From NCBI GenBank assembly GCA_026387555.1, contig JAPLLM010000108.1:1-15430 (forward strand): a stretch of 15,430 nucleotides of DNA, given 5' to 3'. Of this stretch, positions 6,421 to 14,054 are shown piece by piece (position 1 is the first letter of the stretch; the number at the start of each line of letters is the position of its first letter). Origin of the DNA: Candidatus Omnitrophota bacterium (GTDB taxonomy: Bacteria > Omnitrophota > Gorgyraeia > Gygaellales > Profunditerraquicolaceae). A program made the position numbers and the translations under genes. A model generated the notes under the pieces. That model had not been told where the DNA came from. It ran no database searches and saw only the letters and a program-made list of their open reading frames with translations.

Positions 6421-7134
6421 TTATAGCAGCATTATCACCGAGATAAGCCTGCCCGCCTTATCCTGTTCTTTCCGGAATGAAAAGAACCGGTCGTTCTGAC
6501 AAACAGTGCAAAACCCGCAATCGGAAATATTGCCCTGCTTGACCCCGGACTGTGTCAATTGTTCGTTGTTAACCGCGGGAATATCCAAGAAAAGGCGCTT
6601 ATTTCTTTCAATAACCTTGTCCGGAAAATACTTTTTAAAATCTGCTTCCACCTCAAAACAACAGCTGCGTATGCAAGGCCCAAAATAAGCGATTAAATCC
6701 GATGGCTCTGAATTAAATTTATTGCGCATACCTTCTACCGCAGCGACGGCGATTCCTTTCTGCGTTCCCCGCCATCCGGCATGAACCACAGCAATAGCGT
6801 TTTTGACCGGGTCATATAAAAATACGGATAAGCAGTCAGCGGTAAGAACCGCAAGAGGAATTCCGGGTTTATCGGTGATAAAGGCATCTGTATCCGGGAT
6901 AGCGGAATCATACGTTAGCGCACCCTTACCTAAATCAGCTTCCGTAATATATGCAACATTCTTAGAATGTGTCTGCTGTGCGCCTACAAGCTTTGAATGA
7001 TCGATACCAAGATCGCCGAGAAATTTCTTTCTGTCCGGGCGCGCCTTCGACGTATCCCCATAGCACAAAGACATATTCCCGTCCTGGCGCGTGCTGTAAG
7101 CGGCGATTACCTTAGCGCTAATCTTTACTTTCAT
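6421..7134 (-). CDS. pgeF: YfiH/PgeF-family protein (purine nucleoside phosphorylase-like, 'laccase domain')
   Basis: The 237-residue protein belongs to the YfiH family, formerly called polyphenol oxidase/laccase. Members cleave adenosine-type nucleosides or edit peptidoglycan precursors (PgeF in Escherichia coli). The zinc ligands are all in place: H56 in QQTHS, C101 in LTADC and H118 in VVHAGWRG. The later FGPCIRSCCFEV and DCGFCTVCQNDRFFSFR segments are also family hallmarks. The length is normal and the domain complete. The start ATG lies inside the 3' end of the DUF167 gene (17-nt overlap). Which of the known activities applies here cannot be told from sequence. Confidence 0.9.
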   Translation of the reverse strand: MKVKISAKVIAAYSTRQDGNMSLCYGDTSKARPDRKKFLGDLGIDHSKLVGAQQTHSKNVAYITEADLGKGALTYDSAIPDTDAFITDKPGIPLAVLTADCLSVFLYDPVKNAIAVVHAGWRGTQKGIAVAAVEGMRNKFNSEPSDLIAYFGPCIRSCCFEVEADFKKYFPDKVIERNKRLFLDIPAVNNEQLTQSGVKQGNISDCGFCTVCQNDRFFSFRKEQDKAGRLISVIMLL

Positions 7135-7345
7135 CGACCTTTACTGTCTTATTCTTCGATTTCAATCCCTTTACTATTTCGATTTGGTATTTCTTAACCT
7201 TCAAATGCCTAGCTAAAAGTTCGATCAACTGCTCATTTGCCAGGCCGTCCTGCGCCGACCGGGTAAGATAAACCTTTAACCGCTCCCCTTCTTCCTTAAC
7301 TAACTTTCTGCTTGATTTAGGAACGACGCGGACGTTGAGCAACAT
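7118..7345 (-). CDS. YggU/DUF167-family protein
   Basis: This 75-residue protein fits the YggU/DUF167 family, small alpha/beta proteins of unknown role. The signature is KVYLTRSAQDGLANEQLIELLARHL (family form: K-V-x-AP-x-DG-x-ANxxLIxxLA), followed by KYQIEIVKGLKSKNKTVKV (family form: V-x-I-xxGxxSRxKxVxI). It is complete. Its ATG follows the rmuC stop by seven bases with no clear Shine-Dalgarno, and its end overlaps the YfiH-family gene by 17 nt. In many bacteria DUF167 genes sit near YggS/YggT or cell-division genes; here they do not. Confidence 0.87.
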   Translation of the reverse strand: MLLNVRVVPKSSRKLVKEEGERLKVYLTRSAQDGLANEQLIELLARHLKVKKYQIEIVKGLKSKNKTVKVDESKD

Positions 7346-7352
7346 TGAGGAA

Positions 7353-8285
7353 TTATTTTGCTTCTATCTGTTTGGTATCCTGGATATTAGTGAGTTTATC
7401 CGTTACCTTATCCAGGCGTTTCTGCGTATCGGCGTATTTTGTGCCGGCATTAGTAATATGATTTCCTAAGATATCGAATTCGTCTTTAAATTTATTGATG
7501 TCGATTGAGAGCGCGCTTAAGCCTTTAAGTATCATCTTGGCGTTCTCTTCTATTTTCAGGCCCTTTAACCCCAGGCAAATAACCTGAAGGTAGGCGTAGA
7601 ATGTATTCGGAGAAACCGGAATGACCTTCTTGGACATGCCATAAGAAAATAAGTCCTCTTTAATAATGACCTCATAATAAACATTCTCCGCCGGTATATA
7701 CATAAGCGCAAAATCATAGGTATTCTCCGCCGGCAGGATATATTTGGAGGCGATCTCGTCAATACGGTTCTTAACATCCTGAATGAATTTCTTACGAAAT
7801 TCGTTTTTTAGTTTTTCATCTTGAGCATCAAGCATCTTTTGGAAATTTTCTAAACTGAATTTAGCGTCTACCGGGACCAGGCGCTCGCCTAAACGGATGA
7901 CCGCGTCAACCGCGTCGCTGGATTTGAAACGGTATTGAGTCTCGAAATGCTGCTTCGGAAGGACCTGCGATAAAAGATTCTCTAAAAGAGTTTCCCCCAT
8001 CTGCCCCCTGAACTTGGGGGCGCGCAGAAGCTCCTGCAAACTGGAAATATCCTTACTGATCTCAACTATCTGACGGTTGGTCTCTTCTAATTTACCCAGC
8101 TGCTTTTCGACATTCCCGAAGACTGCGGTGCTTGAACCCAGATTTTGAGCAATTATCTTATTCGCCTCCTGAATGGAACCGCTCATCTCATTCAAGCGCT
8201 TATCCACCTGGGAAGAAATCTTAAGCACTACGGCGATTACCGCCGCAGCCATTAACACAAATAATACACCAATAGCCCAAATCAT
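7353..8285 (-). CDS. rmuC: RmuC-family DNA recombination protein
   Basis: RmuC proteins limit DNA inversions and rearrangements at short inverted repeats in Escherichia coli and carry a nuclease-like fold. This 310-residue copy has an N-terminal membrane anchor (residues about 2-22), a coiled coil to about residue 90 (SSQVDKRLNEMSGSIQEANK onward), and the RmuC domain after that. Key stretches are RAPKFRGQMGETLLENLL, AVIRLGERLVPVDAKFSLENF and YIPAENVYYEVI, all family hallmarks. It is shorter than E. coli RmuC (about 475) but typical of the short forms. It lies 15 nt after the broken ttcA-like gene. No clear Shine-Dalgarno is seen. A gene linked to inverted-repeat stability shares this window with two strong palindromic elements, though proximity alone proves nothing. 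Confidence 0.92.
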   Translation of the reverse strand: MIWAIGVLFVLMAAAVIAVVLKISSQVDKRLNEMSGSIQEANKIIAQNLGSSTAVFGNVEKQLGKLEETNRQIVEISKDISSLQELLRAPKFRGQMGETLLENLLSQVLPKQHFETQYRFKSSDAVDAVIRLGERLVPVDAKFSLENFQKMLDAQDEKLKNEFRKKFIQDVKNRIDEIASKYILPAENTYDFALMYIPAENVYYEVIIKEDLFSYGMSKKVIPVSPNTFYAYLQVICLGLKGLKIEENAKMILKGLSALSIDINKFKDEFDILGNHITNAGTKYADTQKRLDKVTDKLTNIQDTKQIEAK

Positions 8286-8300
8286 ATTTTTATTATATCA

Positions 8301-8997
8301 CTAGAAGGAGCTTTTTAGTAAATAATCCTTTTTGATACGCGTAAGGCTGCGGAAAATGTTAGTCTTAACATCCGGGCAGACTTTCTCCAGGTCCTTGAGG
8401 ATTCCGGTGATTTTGGTGCGGTTAGAGGTAACTGAATTAGGGCAGGCGCATTTATGGTGCGGGAAATCCAGGGTCTTGGCAAACTTTACGATTAAATCCT
8501 CTTCCACATAAGCCAAAGGCCGGATTATCGTGATCTTCCCTTTGAATAACTCCTGTTTTGGGACCATCGCCGAAATCTCCCCCTGAAAAAATAAATTCAG
8601 GAGAATGGTCTCAACAATATCATCCTTATGGTGGCATAGGGCTACTTTGGTACAGGTTCCAGGAACACCAGAAACATGAGACGTCTTTACGGGTCTGCCC
8701 GGGTTTTAGAATATTGATTTTTTCGATATGGTATTCGACACCCTGCTTCTTAAAATATTCCGCCAGTATCTTCGGATGCTGGCAGGGATAACCCATATCA
8801 ACGTGCACAGCAAGCAGGGAATATTTTACAGGGACAAATGTCATGCGATCCTGCAAAACCTTAAGCATAGTCAGGCTATCTTTCCCGCCGGATACCGCCA
8901 CGCATATCTTATCCCCCTCGGCAAGCATATCGTAGTCCACCATCGCTTTACCGACGCGTTTGGAAATATAATATTCAGTACCTTTTATTATCGACAT
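8301..8997 (-). pseudogene. ttcA: TtcA-like tRNA 2-thiocytidine synthetase, frameshifted by an apparent internal deletion
   Basis: TtcA thiolates cytidine 32 in some tRNAs, using ATP and an Fe-S cluster. The 5' part (8997-8626) encodes 123 residues with the PP-loop SGGKDS (36-41) and the cluster motif C108-x2-C111, then runs out of frame after CSWN to a TAA at 8626. The 3' part is in the next frame: reading back from 8301, it contains GTCTKVALCHHKDDIVETI, then MVPKQELFKGK, IIRPLAYVEEDL and a C-terminal C-x-C near HHKCACPNS. Compared with TtcA proteins, about 13 residues are absent between CSWN and GTCTK and the frame is shifted by one. A deletion of about 41 nt, joined in GGAAC, explains both. 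Natural loss or an assembly error are both possible. No good Shine-Dalgarno precedes the ATG. Confidence 0.85.
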
Positions 8998-9057
8998 AGT
9001 ATTTTAACAGCTTTTCAGGTGCTCCCAGCGCCACAAATTATTTGTTAAGCGAAGTTT

Positions 9058-9138
9058 GAGTTTTACGGGAGACGCCGGTGAAGCCTCGAGGAGCATATAG
9101 CGACGAGAGGCAAACCGGCGGCAGGACCCGTAAAACTC
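9058..9138 (-). repeat. 81-nt bulged inverted-repeat hairpin in the malQ-ttcA spacer
   Basis: The spacer between malQ and the ttcA-like gene contains a nested inverted repeat. The outer stem is 12 bp perfect (GAGTTTTACGGG at 9058-9069 with CCCGTAAAACTC at 9127-9138). A second stem of 7 bp pairs 9073-9079 with 9114-9120 and a third of 5 bp pairs 9083-9087 with 9107-9111, leaving a 19-nt loop. Bulges between stems are unequal. No U-rich run follows on either strand, so it is not a standard intrinsic terminator, although it may weaken transcription between the two gene groups. The octamer AAGCGAAG lies at its flank (9047-9054) and also inside the larger palindromic element (4031-4038). Confidence 0.8.
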
Positions 9139-9149
9139 CTACTAAAGCG

Positions 9150-10895
9150 CTAAAGTCTCCCCGAATCCTCAATCATCTTCCTAATCTGTTTGTTTATTTT
9201 GTGACGCAGCAGGTCTTCGAACGATATCGGAAGGCGCATGGACCAGTTTTTTTCGCTGATGGTACCCGGGACATTGACCCGGAACTGATACGGGTCACCC
9301 TTAAAGATATCTGCCAAACTCAGCAAGTCGCGTATTGATTGGATGCAAAATACCGAGCGCGAATCCATGGTAAGTTTTATTGCCCTGCTCAAAAGTTCAG
9401 GGCTTGCCACCTCATTCATCGCTCCGGCGCACCCCAAGAGATTGCAAAGTTTCTCTTTTTCCTGGAAGCTATTCAGATATAGGTCAAGCAGGTCCGCAAC
9501 CTCTTCTTTTTTTCTGCCAAGGATCGCTGCCAATTTATCTGCCGAATCCACGCTGTCTAACCAACGCAGCCTGCCGTGACAGGAGCGTGAAGGATCAAAA
9601 AGTTTTTCCTTCACCTCAAGAAAATCTATGCCTTTGCTGTTACACTTCCTGATAAATAAATCTTCATCTATGGTCCCTGCTTCATACTGCCACCAGGCTT
9701 TCCAATTAGTAGTATCATGCGTGGAGAGTGTGGCTACGGATAATTCCCGGTATTCCCCCGGCGGAAGAAAATCATGCCGGACCCTCCAGTCCTTAACCCA
9801 ACGCTGTACGTCATTACCGGGGATTCCCATCTCGGCCAAGGTATCAGTGCAAGATTGGGGGATTACCCCCAGGTCTTCGGCGCACAAGACCATATCCGTG
9901 CTGCCTTGCATAATCTGAAGCAGCTCCCGGCCTTGCGCCCTCCAAATTGACTCATCCTGCGGGTCAAAAAAACCGTTTAGCCCCTGATTCTCAAGCGGTT
10001 CGTTATATGGAATGCTCCAGATGCGGAATAATCCGACCGCATGATCAAGCCTTATGATATCGTAAAAGTTCTGCGCGTATTTTAATTTTTCTTTAATATA
10101 GCAGTATCCGTCAGCCTTTATTTTATCCCAACTATAAGTAGGCATCCCCCAACGCTGCCCCTTGGCGCAGTACATATCCGGCGGAGCACCGGCAGCAAAT
10201 CCAAGTTTAAAATATTCCTGATGCTGCCAGACGTCGGCGGAATCACGCGAAACCAATATCGGAAGATCCCCTTTTAAAAGAATGCCTTTCTTAGCAGCGT
10301 ACTCCCTGACATCCTTAAGCTGCCGGAATAGTTTCCATTGCAGCCAGATCTCAAACCTGATCTTTGCATCAAAATCAGCCGAAAAATCACACAATGCCTG
10401 CTTATCGCGCAATTTAAACTTTTCTTCCCAATCAAACCATGCCTTACCGTCATGATGCTCCTTTAATGCTTTGTAGAGCGCGAAATCGGGAAGCCAGTAA
10501 GAATTAACCGATAGGAATACATTGATCTCCTGCGCATTGCGGCTACCAAGAGAATTAAATTCGGCTTTAAGCAACCGGAGTTTCTCTTTTTTTATCTGAT
10601 AATTTACGAAAAGGCTGTCGGCAGGATAAGACTTGCGCAGATCCTTCGCGGTAGCGGGCGCAATGGGCAAATACGCCGGCTCGATAGCAAAAGAACTTAC
10701 CGAATCGTAGGGGCAGAACAACTGGCCGACTTCATTCAAAGGCAAGAGTTGTATTATGGAATTTCCGGTTTCTTTACACCAGTCAGTTATGAGTTTTAAA
10801 TCGGAGAAATCCCCTATGCCCAGGGAATTTTTGGAGTGGACCGCGAATAACGCGATCAGTACGCCGGCCCTTCTTTTTAAGGGAGGCTTTGTCAT
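9150..10895 (-). CDS. malQ: 4-alpha-glucanotransferase (GH77, amylomaltase)
   Basis: This 581-residue GH77 enzyme transfers alpha-1,4-glucan segments between maltodextrins, or recycles glycogen fragments, in the cytoplasm. The N-terminus has RAGVLIALFAVHSKNSLGIGDF and a LLPLNEVG stretch typical of the family. The catalytic residues can be placed: nucleophile D284 in RLDHAVG, acid/base E340 in CAEDLGVIP, and D394 in STHDTTN. The middle carries GDLPILVSRDSADVWQ and AGAPPD, also hallmarks. An in-frame TTG upstream at 10940 exists, but the ATG at 10895 is preferred since it lies five bases after the prepilin peptidase stop with GAGAT ahead of it, and homology begins just after. It closes the amino-acid operon, a metabolically odd placement. 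The bulged hairpin follows its stop by 11 nt. Confidence 0.94.
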   Translation of the reverse strand: MTKPPLKRRAGVLIALFAVHSKNSLGIGDFSDLKLITDWCKETGNSIIQLLPLNEVGQLFCPYDSVSSFAIEPAYLPIAPATAKDLRKSYPADSLFVNYQIKKEKLRLLKAEFNSLGSRNAQEINVFLSVNSYWLPDFALYKALKEHHDGKAWFDWEEKFKLRDKQALCDFSADFDAKIRFEIWLQWKLFRQLKDVREYAAKKGILLKGDLPILVSRDSADVWQHQEYFKLGFAAGAPPDMYCAKGQRWGMPTYSWDKIKADGYCYIKEKLKYAQNFYDIIRLDHAVGLFRIWSIPYNEPLENQGLNGFFDPQDESIWRAQGRELLQIMQGSTDMVLCAEDLGVIPQSCTDTLAEMGIPGNDVQRWVKDWRVRHDFLPPGEYRELSVATLSTHDTTNWKAWWQYEAGTIDEDLFIRKCNSKGIDFLEVKEKLFDPSRSCHGRLRWLDSVDSADKLAAILGRKKEEVADLLDLYLNSFQEKEKLCNLLGCAGAMNEVASPELLSRAIKLTMDSRSVFCIQSIRDLLSLADIFKGDPYQFRVNVPGTISEKNWSMRLPISFEDLLRHKINKQIRKMIEDSGRL

Positions 10896-10900
10896 AATCT

Positions 10901-11710
10901 CTAACGGAATATAAAGAAACGGATTATGGTGCTCGCCCAAAACATCGATAGTATTGCAGCCAACGCCAAGAAGGGTCCATAGGGGATGGTGTGGTCTTTC
11001 TTGGTGACGAGGTTATAAATCCCGACCACTACACCCAGGAAGGGCGCTATAAAGAATGTCAATACCGCCCTCTCCCAGCCTAAGAACGCGCCGATCATCG
11101 CCAATAATTTAACATCTCCCCCGCCCATGGATTCGGTCTCGCCTTGTATCGGAGGCTTCTTTAAAAGCTTGAAATAGACCAGATCAAATAAAAATCCGCT
11201 TAAATAAATTATCCCACCGCCGATCAAGATCCCCAGCAAAGAATCTACCATAGGCTTAAAACTGAAATGCATGGGCGATAAACTTATCCCCCTTACGCTG
11301 CTTAAGATAAAACCTATGATCATTCCGCCGATAGAGACCTCATCCGGTATGATCCGGTGCTTGATATCTACGAAAGCGGCAATGATCAGGCCCCAGACCA
11401 GGACCATATAGAAAAAGAAATTATAGTTTAAACCCCAACGCGAATAAAGAGCGACGAATAAAAGCGCGGTGATCAATTCCACCAGAGGATAACGCAGGGA
11501 TATCTTCTCTTTGCAGAAACGGCATCTTCCTTTTAGCAAAATATAGCTTAAAAACGGGATATTGTCGTAACCGGGTATTCTCTTTTTGCACTTAGGGCAA
11601 TGCGAGCGCGGCCAGACCACAGATTCACCCTGCGGCATGCGGTGGATGCAGACATTCAGGAAACTGCCAACGATGGATCCGAACATAAAAACTATGATTT
11701 TTGCGATCAT
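10901..11710 (-). CDS. pilD: Prepilin peptidase / N-methyltransferase (A24 family)
   Basis: This membrane aspartyl protease cuts the leader of type IV pilins or type II secretion pseudopilins and methylates the new N-terminus. The 269-residue protein has the full bifunctional layout. An N-terminal segment GSIVGSFLNVCIHRMP leads to a zinc-binding cytoplasmic loop with C38-x2-C41 and C63-x2-C66. About seven further membrane helices follow. The catalytic aspartates are D115 (in FVDIKHRIIPD) and D199 (in MGGGDVKL). The ATG overlaps the aroE stop by 4 nt (ATGA), so it is translated with the aromatic and branched-chain genes despite an unrelated role. No pilin or secretion gene is visible here, so substrates must be encoded elsewhere. 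Confidence 0.93.
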   Translation of the reverse strand: MIAKIIVFMFGSIVGSFLNVCIHRMPQGESVVWPRSHCPKCKKRIPGYDNIPFLSYILLKGRCRFCKEKISLRYPLVELITALLFVALYSRWGLNYNFFFYMVLVWGLIIAAFVDIKHRIIPDEVSIGGMIIGFILSSVRGISLSPMHFSFKPMVDSLLGILIGGGIIYLSGFLFDLVYFKLLKKPPIQGETESMGGGDVKLLAMIGAFLGWERAVLTFFIAPFLGVVVGIYNLVTKKDHTIPYGPFLALAAILSMFWASTIIRFFIFR

Positions 11711-12552
11711 TTCGTTTTAACTCCTTCGGTTAACGCCTCTCTCATAATCTCAACCGGTGCCTTTTCCCCGGTAAAATGTTCAAAGCTTAACGCTCCCTGA
11801 TATAAAAGCATCCCTAGGCCATTAGCGGTCCGTGCCCCCCTGGCCCTTGCCTCTTTCAGCAGCCTTGTTTCGGCAGGATTATAGATCAGATCATAAACGA
11901 ATAGACTCTTGTGCAGTAAACCGCTATCCACTATTAACGGATCAGTTGCCTTCATTCCCACGGGGGTGGAATTTACCAAAAGGTCTTTATTATTTATTTC
12001 CAACTCGTCAATACTGTCTACGCAGGAAATATTAAAACCGGGGAATAGACCATCGACCATGGCGCAGACATTCTCTGTCTTTTGCTTATCAATATCAAAA
12101 ATAGCTAACTCTTCTGCGCCTGCCTTGGCTAAAACATAAGCCACTGCCCGCGAAGCCCCGCCCGCGCCTAAGACTGCGCATCTTTTACCTTTGGGATCGA
12201 AATTTTCTTTTAGGTGTTTCCCAAAACCCGGGATATCCGTATTAAAACCCTGCCAGCGGTTATTTCTTTTGACTACGGTGTTCACTGCCCGAACCTGCCT
12301 TAAATAAAAAGATTCGGCAGAAAACTCAACAAAATCCATCGCCTTCTCTTTATAGGGGACAGTCACATTCAACCCATAAATGTTATTTTTATCCAAATCG
12401 TAAAGAAAGCTATTGAGGTCTTCGGGTTTTACTTCGAAAAGTTTGTATTCTGCGTCAATATTGAGGGCCTTGAATGCGGCGTTATGCATCAAGGGCGAGA
12501 GGCTGTGCTTAACGGGAAAACCGACTAGTCCGTAGATTTTAGGTTTAGCCAT
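11707..12552 (-). CDS. aroE: Shikimate dehydrogenase
   Basis: AroE reduces 3-dehydroshikimate to shikimate in the chorismate pathway. The 281-residue protein has the substrate motif GFPVKHSLSPLMHNAAF (11-27), catalytic K68 in NVTVPYKEKAM, D106 in NTDIPGF, the dinucleotide loop LGAGGASRAV (128-137), NSTPVGM, and the C-terminal NGLGMLLYQGA. All catalytic residues are present. After beta-strand 2 the sequence is IFDIDKQKTE (151-160) instead of the usual N-R-T that holds the NADP 2'-phosphate; D153 at this position suggests NAD use. The ATG shares one base with the leuA stop (TAATG), and the stop overlaps the prepilin peptidase start. Confidence 0.95.
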   Translation of the reverse strand: MAKPKIYGLVGFPVKHSLSPLMHNAAFKALNIDAEYKLFEVKPEDLNSFLYDLDKNNIYGLNVTVPYKEKAMDFVEFSAESFYLRQVRAVNTVVKRNNRWQGFNTDIPGFGKHLKENFDPKGKRCAVLGAGGASRAVAYVLAKAGAEELAIFDIDKQKTENVCAMVDGLFPGFNISCVDSIDELEINNKDLLVNSTPVGMKATDPLIVDSGLLHKSLFVYDLIYNPAETRLLKEARARGARTANGLGMLLYQGALSFEHFTGEKAPVEIMREALTEGVKTK

Positions 12553-14054
12553 TAAATCGCTATCTTATTTACCGCATCCAGATACGCCCTGACAGAGGCC
12601 TCGATAATATCAGTGCTTGAAGAGCGGCCGGATACGGTCTTATTTTTAGCTTGCAACTTCAGGCTTACTTCGCCCAGGGCGTCTTTTCCGGAAGTAACCG
12701 CGCCTAAGCGGTAATCCAAAAGCTTGGATTTTATGCCGGTGATCTTATCTACGGCTTTAAAACAGGCATCGACCGGGCCGTCGCCGCTGGAGTTTGCTGA
12801 TAGGATCTTATTTTTGTGTTTTATCTTAACCTGCGCCTCGGGGGGGATATCGGTGCCGGTATTCACGCGCACGGATACCAATTCGTAAACCTTGATCTTA
12901 CCGCGGGTCTCCTCTTCTGCCAAAGCGACCAAGTCATCATCAAAGACTTCTTTCTTTTTATCGGCAAGGGTCTTGAATTGTTTGAATATCTCGTTTATCT
13001 TTTTAGCGTCGAATTTAAATCCCAAATCCGCCAGCCTCTTGGACAAGGCGTGGCGTCCGGAATGTTTTCCCAAAACGATATTACTCTCTATGAAACCTAC
13101 ATCGTCGGGATTCATGATCTCGTAGGTGATGCGCTTTTTCAAGATCGCGTCCTGATGGATGCCCGATTCGTGGCGGAAGGCATTACGCCCTACTATAGCC
13201 TTGTTGGGCGCTACCACAAATCCGGTAAGGCTTGAGACCAGGCGCGAAACCTGGAATAAATTCCTGGTATTTATCTGGGTATAGAACTCTCCGAAGACAT
13301 CCCGGCGGGTTTTAATCGCCATGACGATCTCTTCCAAAGACGCGTTACCCGCGCGCTCTCCCAGGCCGTTTATGGTGCAGTGCACCTGCCGCGCCCCGGC
13401 CAAAACTGCCGAGAGCGAATTAGCGACCGCCATTCCCAAATCATTATGGCAATGAATGGCGATGACTGCCTTTTCGATATTAGGGACGTTATTCCTGATA
13501 TCCGTGATCAAAGAATAGACTTCCTGCGGATAACTGTATCCGACGGTATCCGGAATATTGATCGTAGTCGCCCCTTCGTTGATCACGGTTTCGACGATAC
13601 GATAAAGAAAACCTCTCTCCGAACGCGTGGCGTCTTCCGGAGAAAATTCTATGTCTTTACAATGTTTTCTCGCCAGGCGGGTTGACCTCTTGGCGATCTC
13701 AAGTATCTCATTTTCCGCTTTTTTGAATTTATACTGAAGATGGATCTTGGAGGTCGCCAAGAATAAATGCACGCGCCCTGCCTTGGCCGGTTTTACCGCT
13801 TTATAGGCAGCTGCTATATCGGGTGCCAGGCAGCGCGCCAGAGCGCATACCCCGCTCTTTTTTATTTTTTTAGAGATCAGATTGACGGCCTTGAAATCAT
13901 CGGGAGAAGCGATGGGAAAACCCGCCTCAATCACATCTACCCCCAGCTTCTCCAGCTGGTAAGCGATCTCCAACTTCTGTTCCGAAGTCAGCGATGCGCC
14001 GGGCGCCTGTTCTCCGTCGCGTAGCGTTGTATCAAATATAATTATTTTTTCCAT
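12552..14054 (-). CDS. leuA: 2-isopropylmalate synthase
   Basis: LeuA condenses acetyl-CoA with 2-oxoisovalerate as the committed step to leucine. The 500-residue protein has the catalytic TIM barrel first, with FDTTLRDGEQ (7-16; R12, D13), EAGFPIASPDD (43-53), HCHNDLG (201-207; metal ligands H201 and H203), NGLGERAGNASLEE (229-242; N237) and the ESGIHQD segment at 296-302. The C-terminal regulatory domain (about 388-500) includes SGDGPVDACFKAVD and SSSTDIIEASVRAYL, so leucine feedback control is likely. The size fits the bacterial long form. It lies in frame-coupled overlap between ilvC and aroE. Genes leuB, leuC and leuD are not in the window. A homocitrate or citramalate synthase is less likely given the N-terminal motif and regulatory domain. 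Confidence 0.93.
   Translation of the reverse strand: MEKIIIFDTTLRDGEQAPGASLTSEQKLEIAYQLEKLGVDVIEAGFPIASPDDFKAVNLISKKIKKSGVCALARCLAPDIAAAYKAVKPAKAGRVHLFLATSKIHLQYKFKKAENEILEIAKRSTRLARKHCKDIEFSPEDATRSERGFLYRIVETVINEGATTINIPDTVGYSYPQEVYSLITDIRNNVPNIEKAVIAIHCHNDLGMAVANSLSAVLAGARQVHCTINGLGERAGNASLEEIVMAIKTRRDVFGEFYTQINTRNLFQVSRLVSSLTGFVVAPNKAIVGRNAFRHESGIHQDAILKKRITYEIMNPDDVGFIESNIVLGKHSGRHALSKRLADLGFKFDAKKINEIFKQFKTLADKKKEVFDDDLVALAEEETRGKIKVYELVSVRVNTGTDIPPEAQVKIKHKNKILSANSSGDGPVDACFKAVDKITGIKSKLLDYRLGAVTSGKDALGEVSLKLQAKNKTVSGRSSSTDIIEASVRAYLDAVNKIAI

Noticed and set aside
8292..8297. TATAAT on the minus strand just before rmuC
   Set aside because: The -35 region is a poor match and the box lies six bases from the ATG, which would give a leaderless transcript; coincidence in AT-rich sequence is simpler.
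9058..9138. Integron attC site
   Set aside because: The bulged hairpin looks superficially similar, but the end motifs RYYYAAC and GTTRRRY are absent and there is no integrase or cassette array.
9058..9138. Intrinsic terminator after malQ
   Set aside because: The stem is strong, but neither strand has a T-rich run right after it, so a Rho-independent terminator cannot be claimed.
10896..10940. Upstream TTG start for malQ
   Set aside because: It would add 15 residues that overlap the prepilin peptidase gene and have no family homology; the ATG at 10895 fits better.
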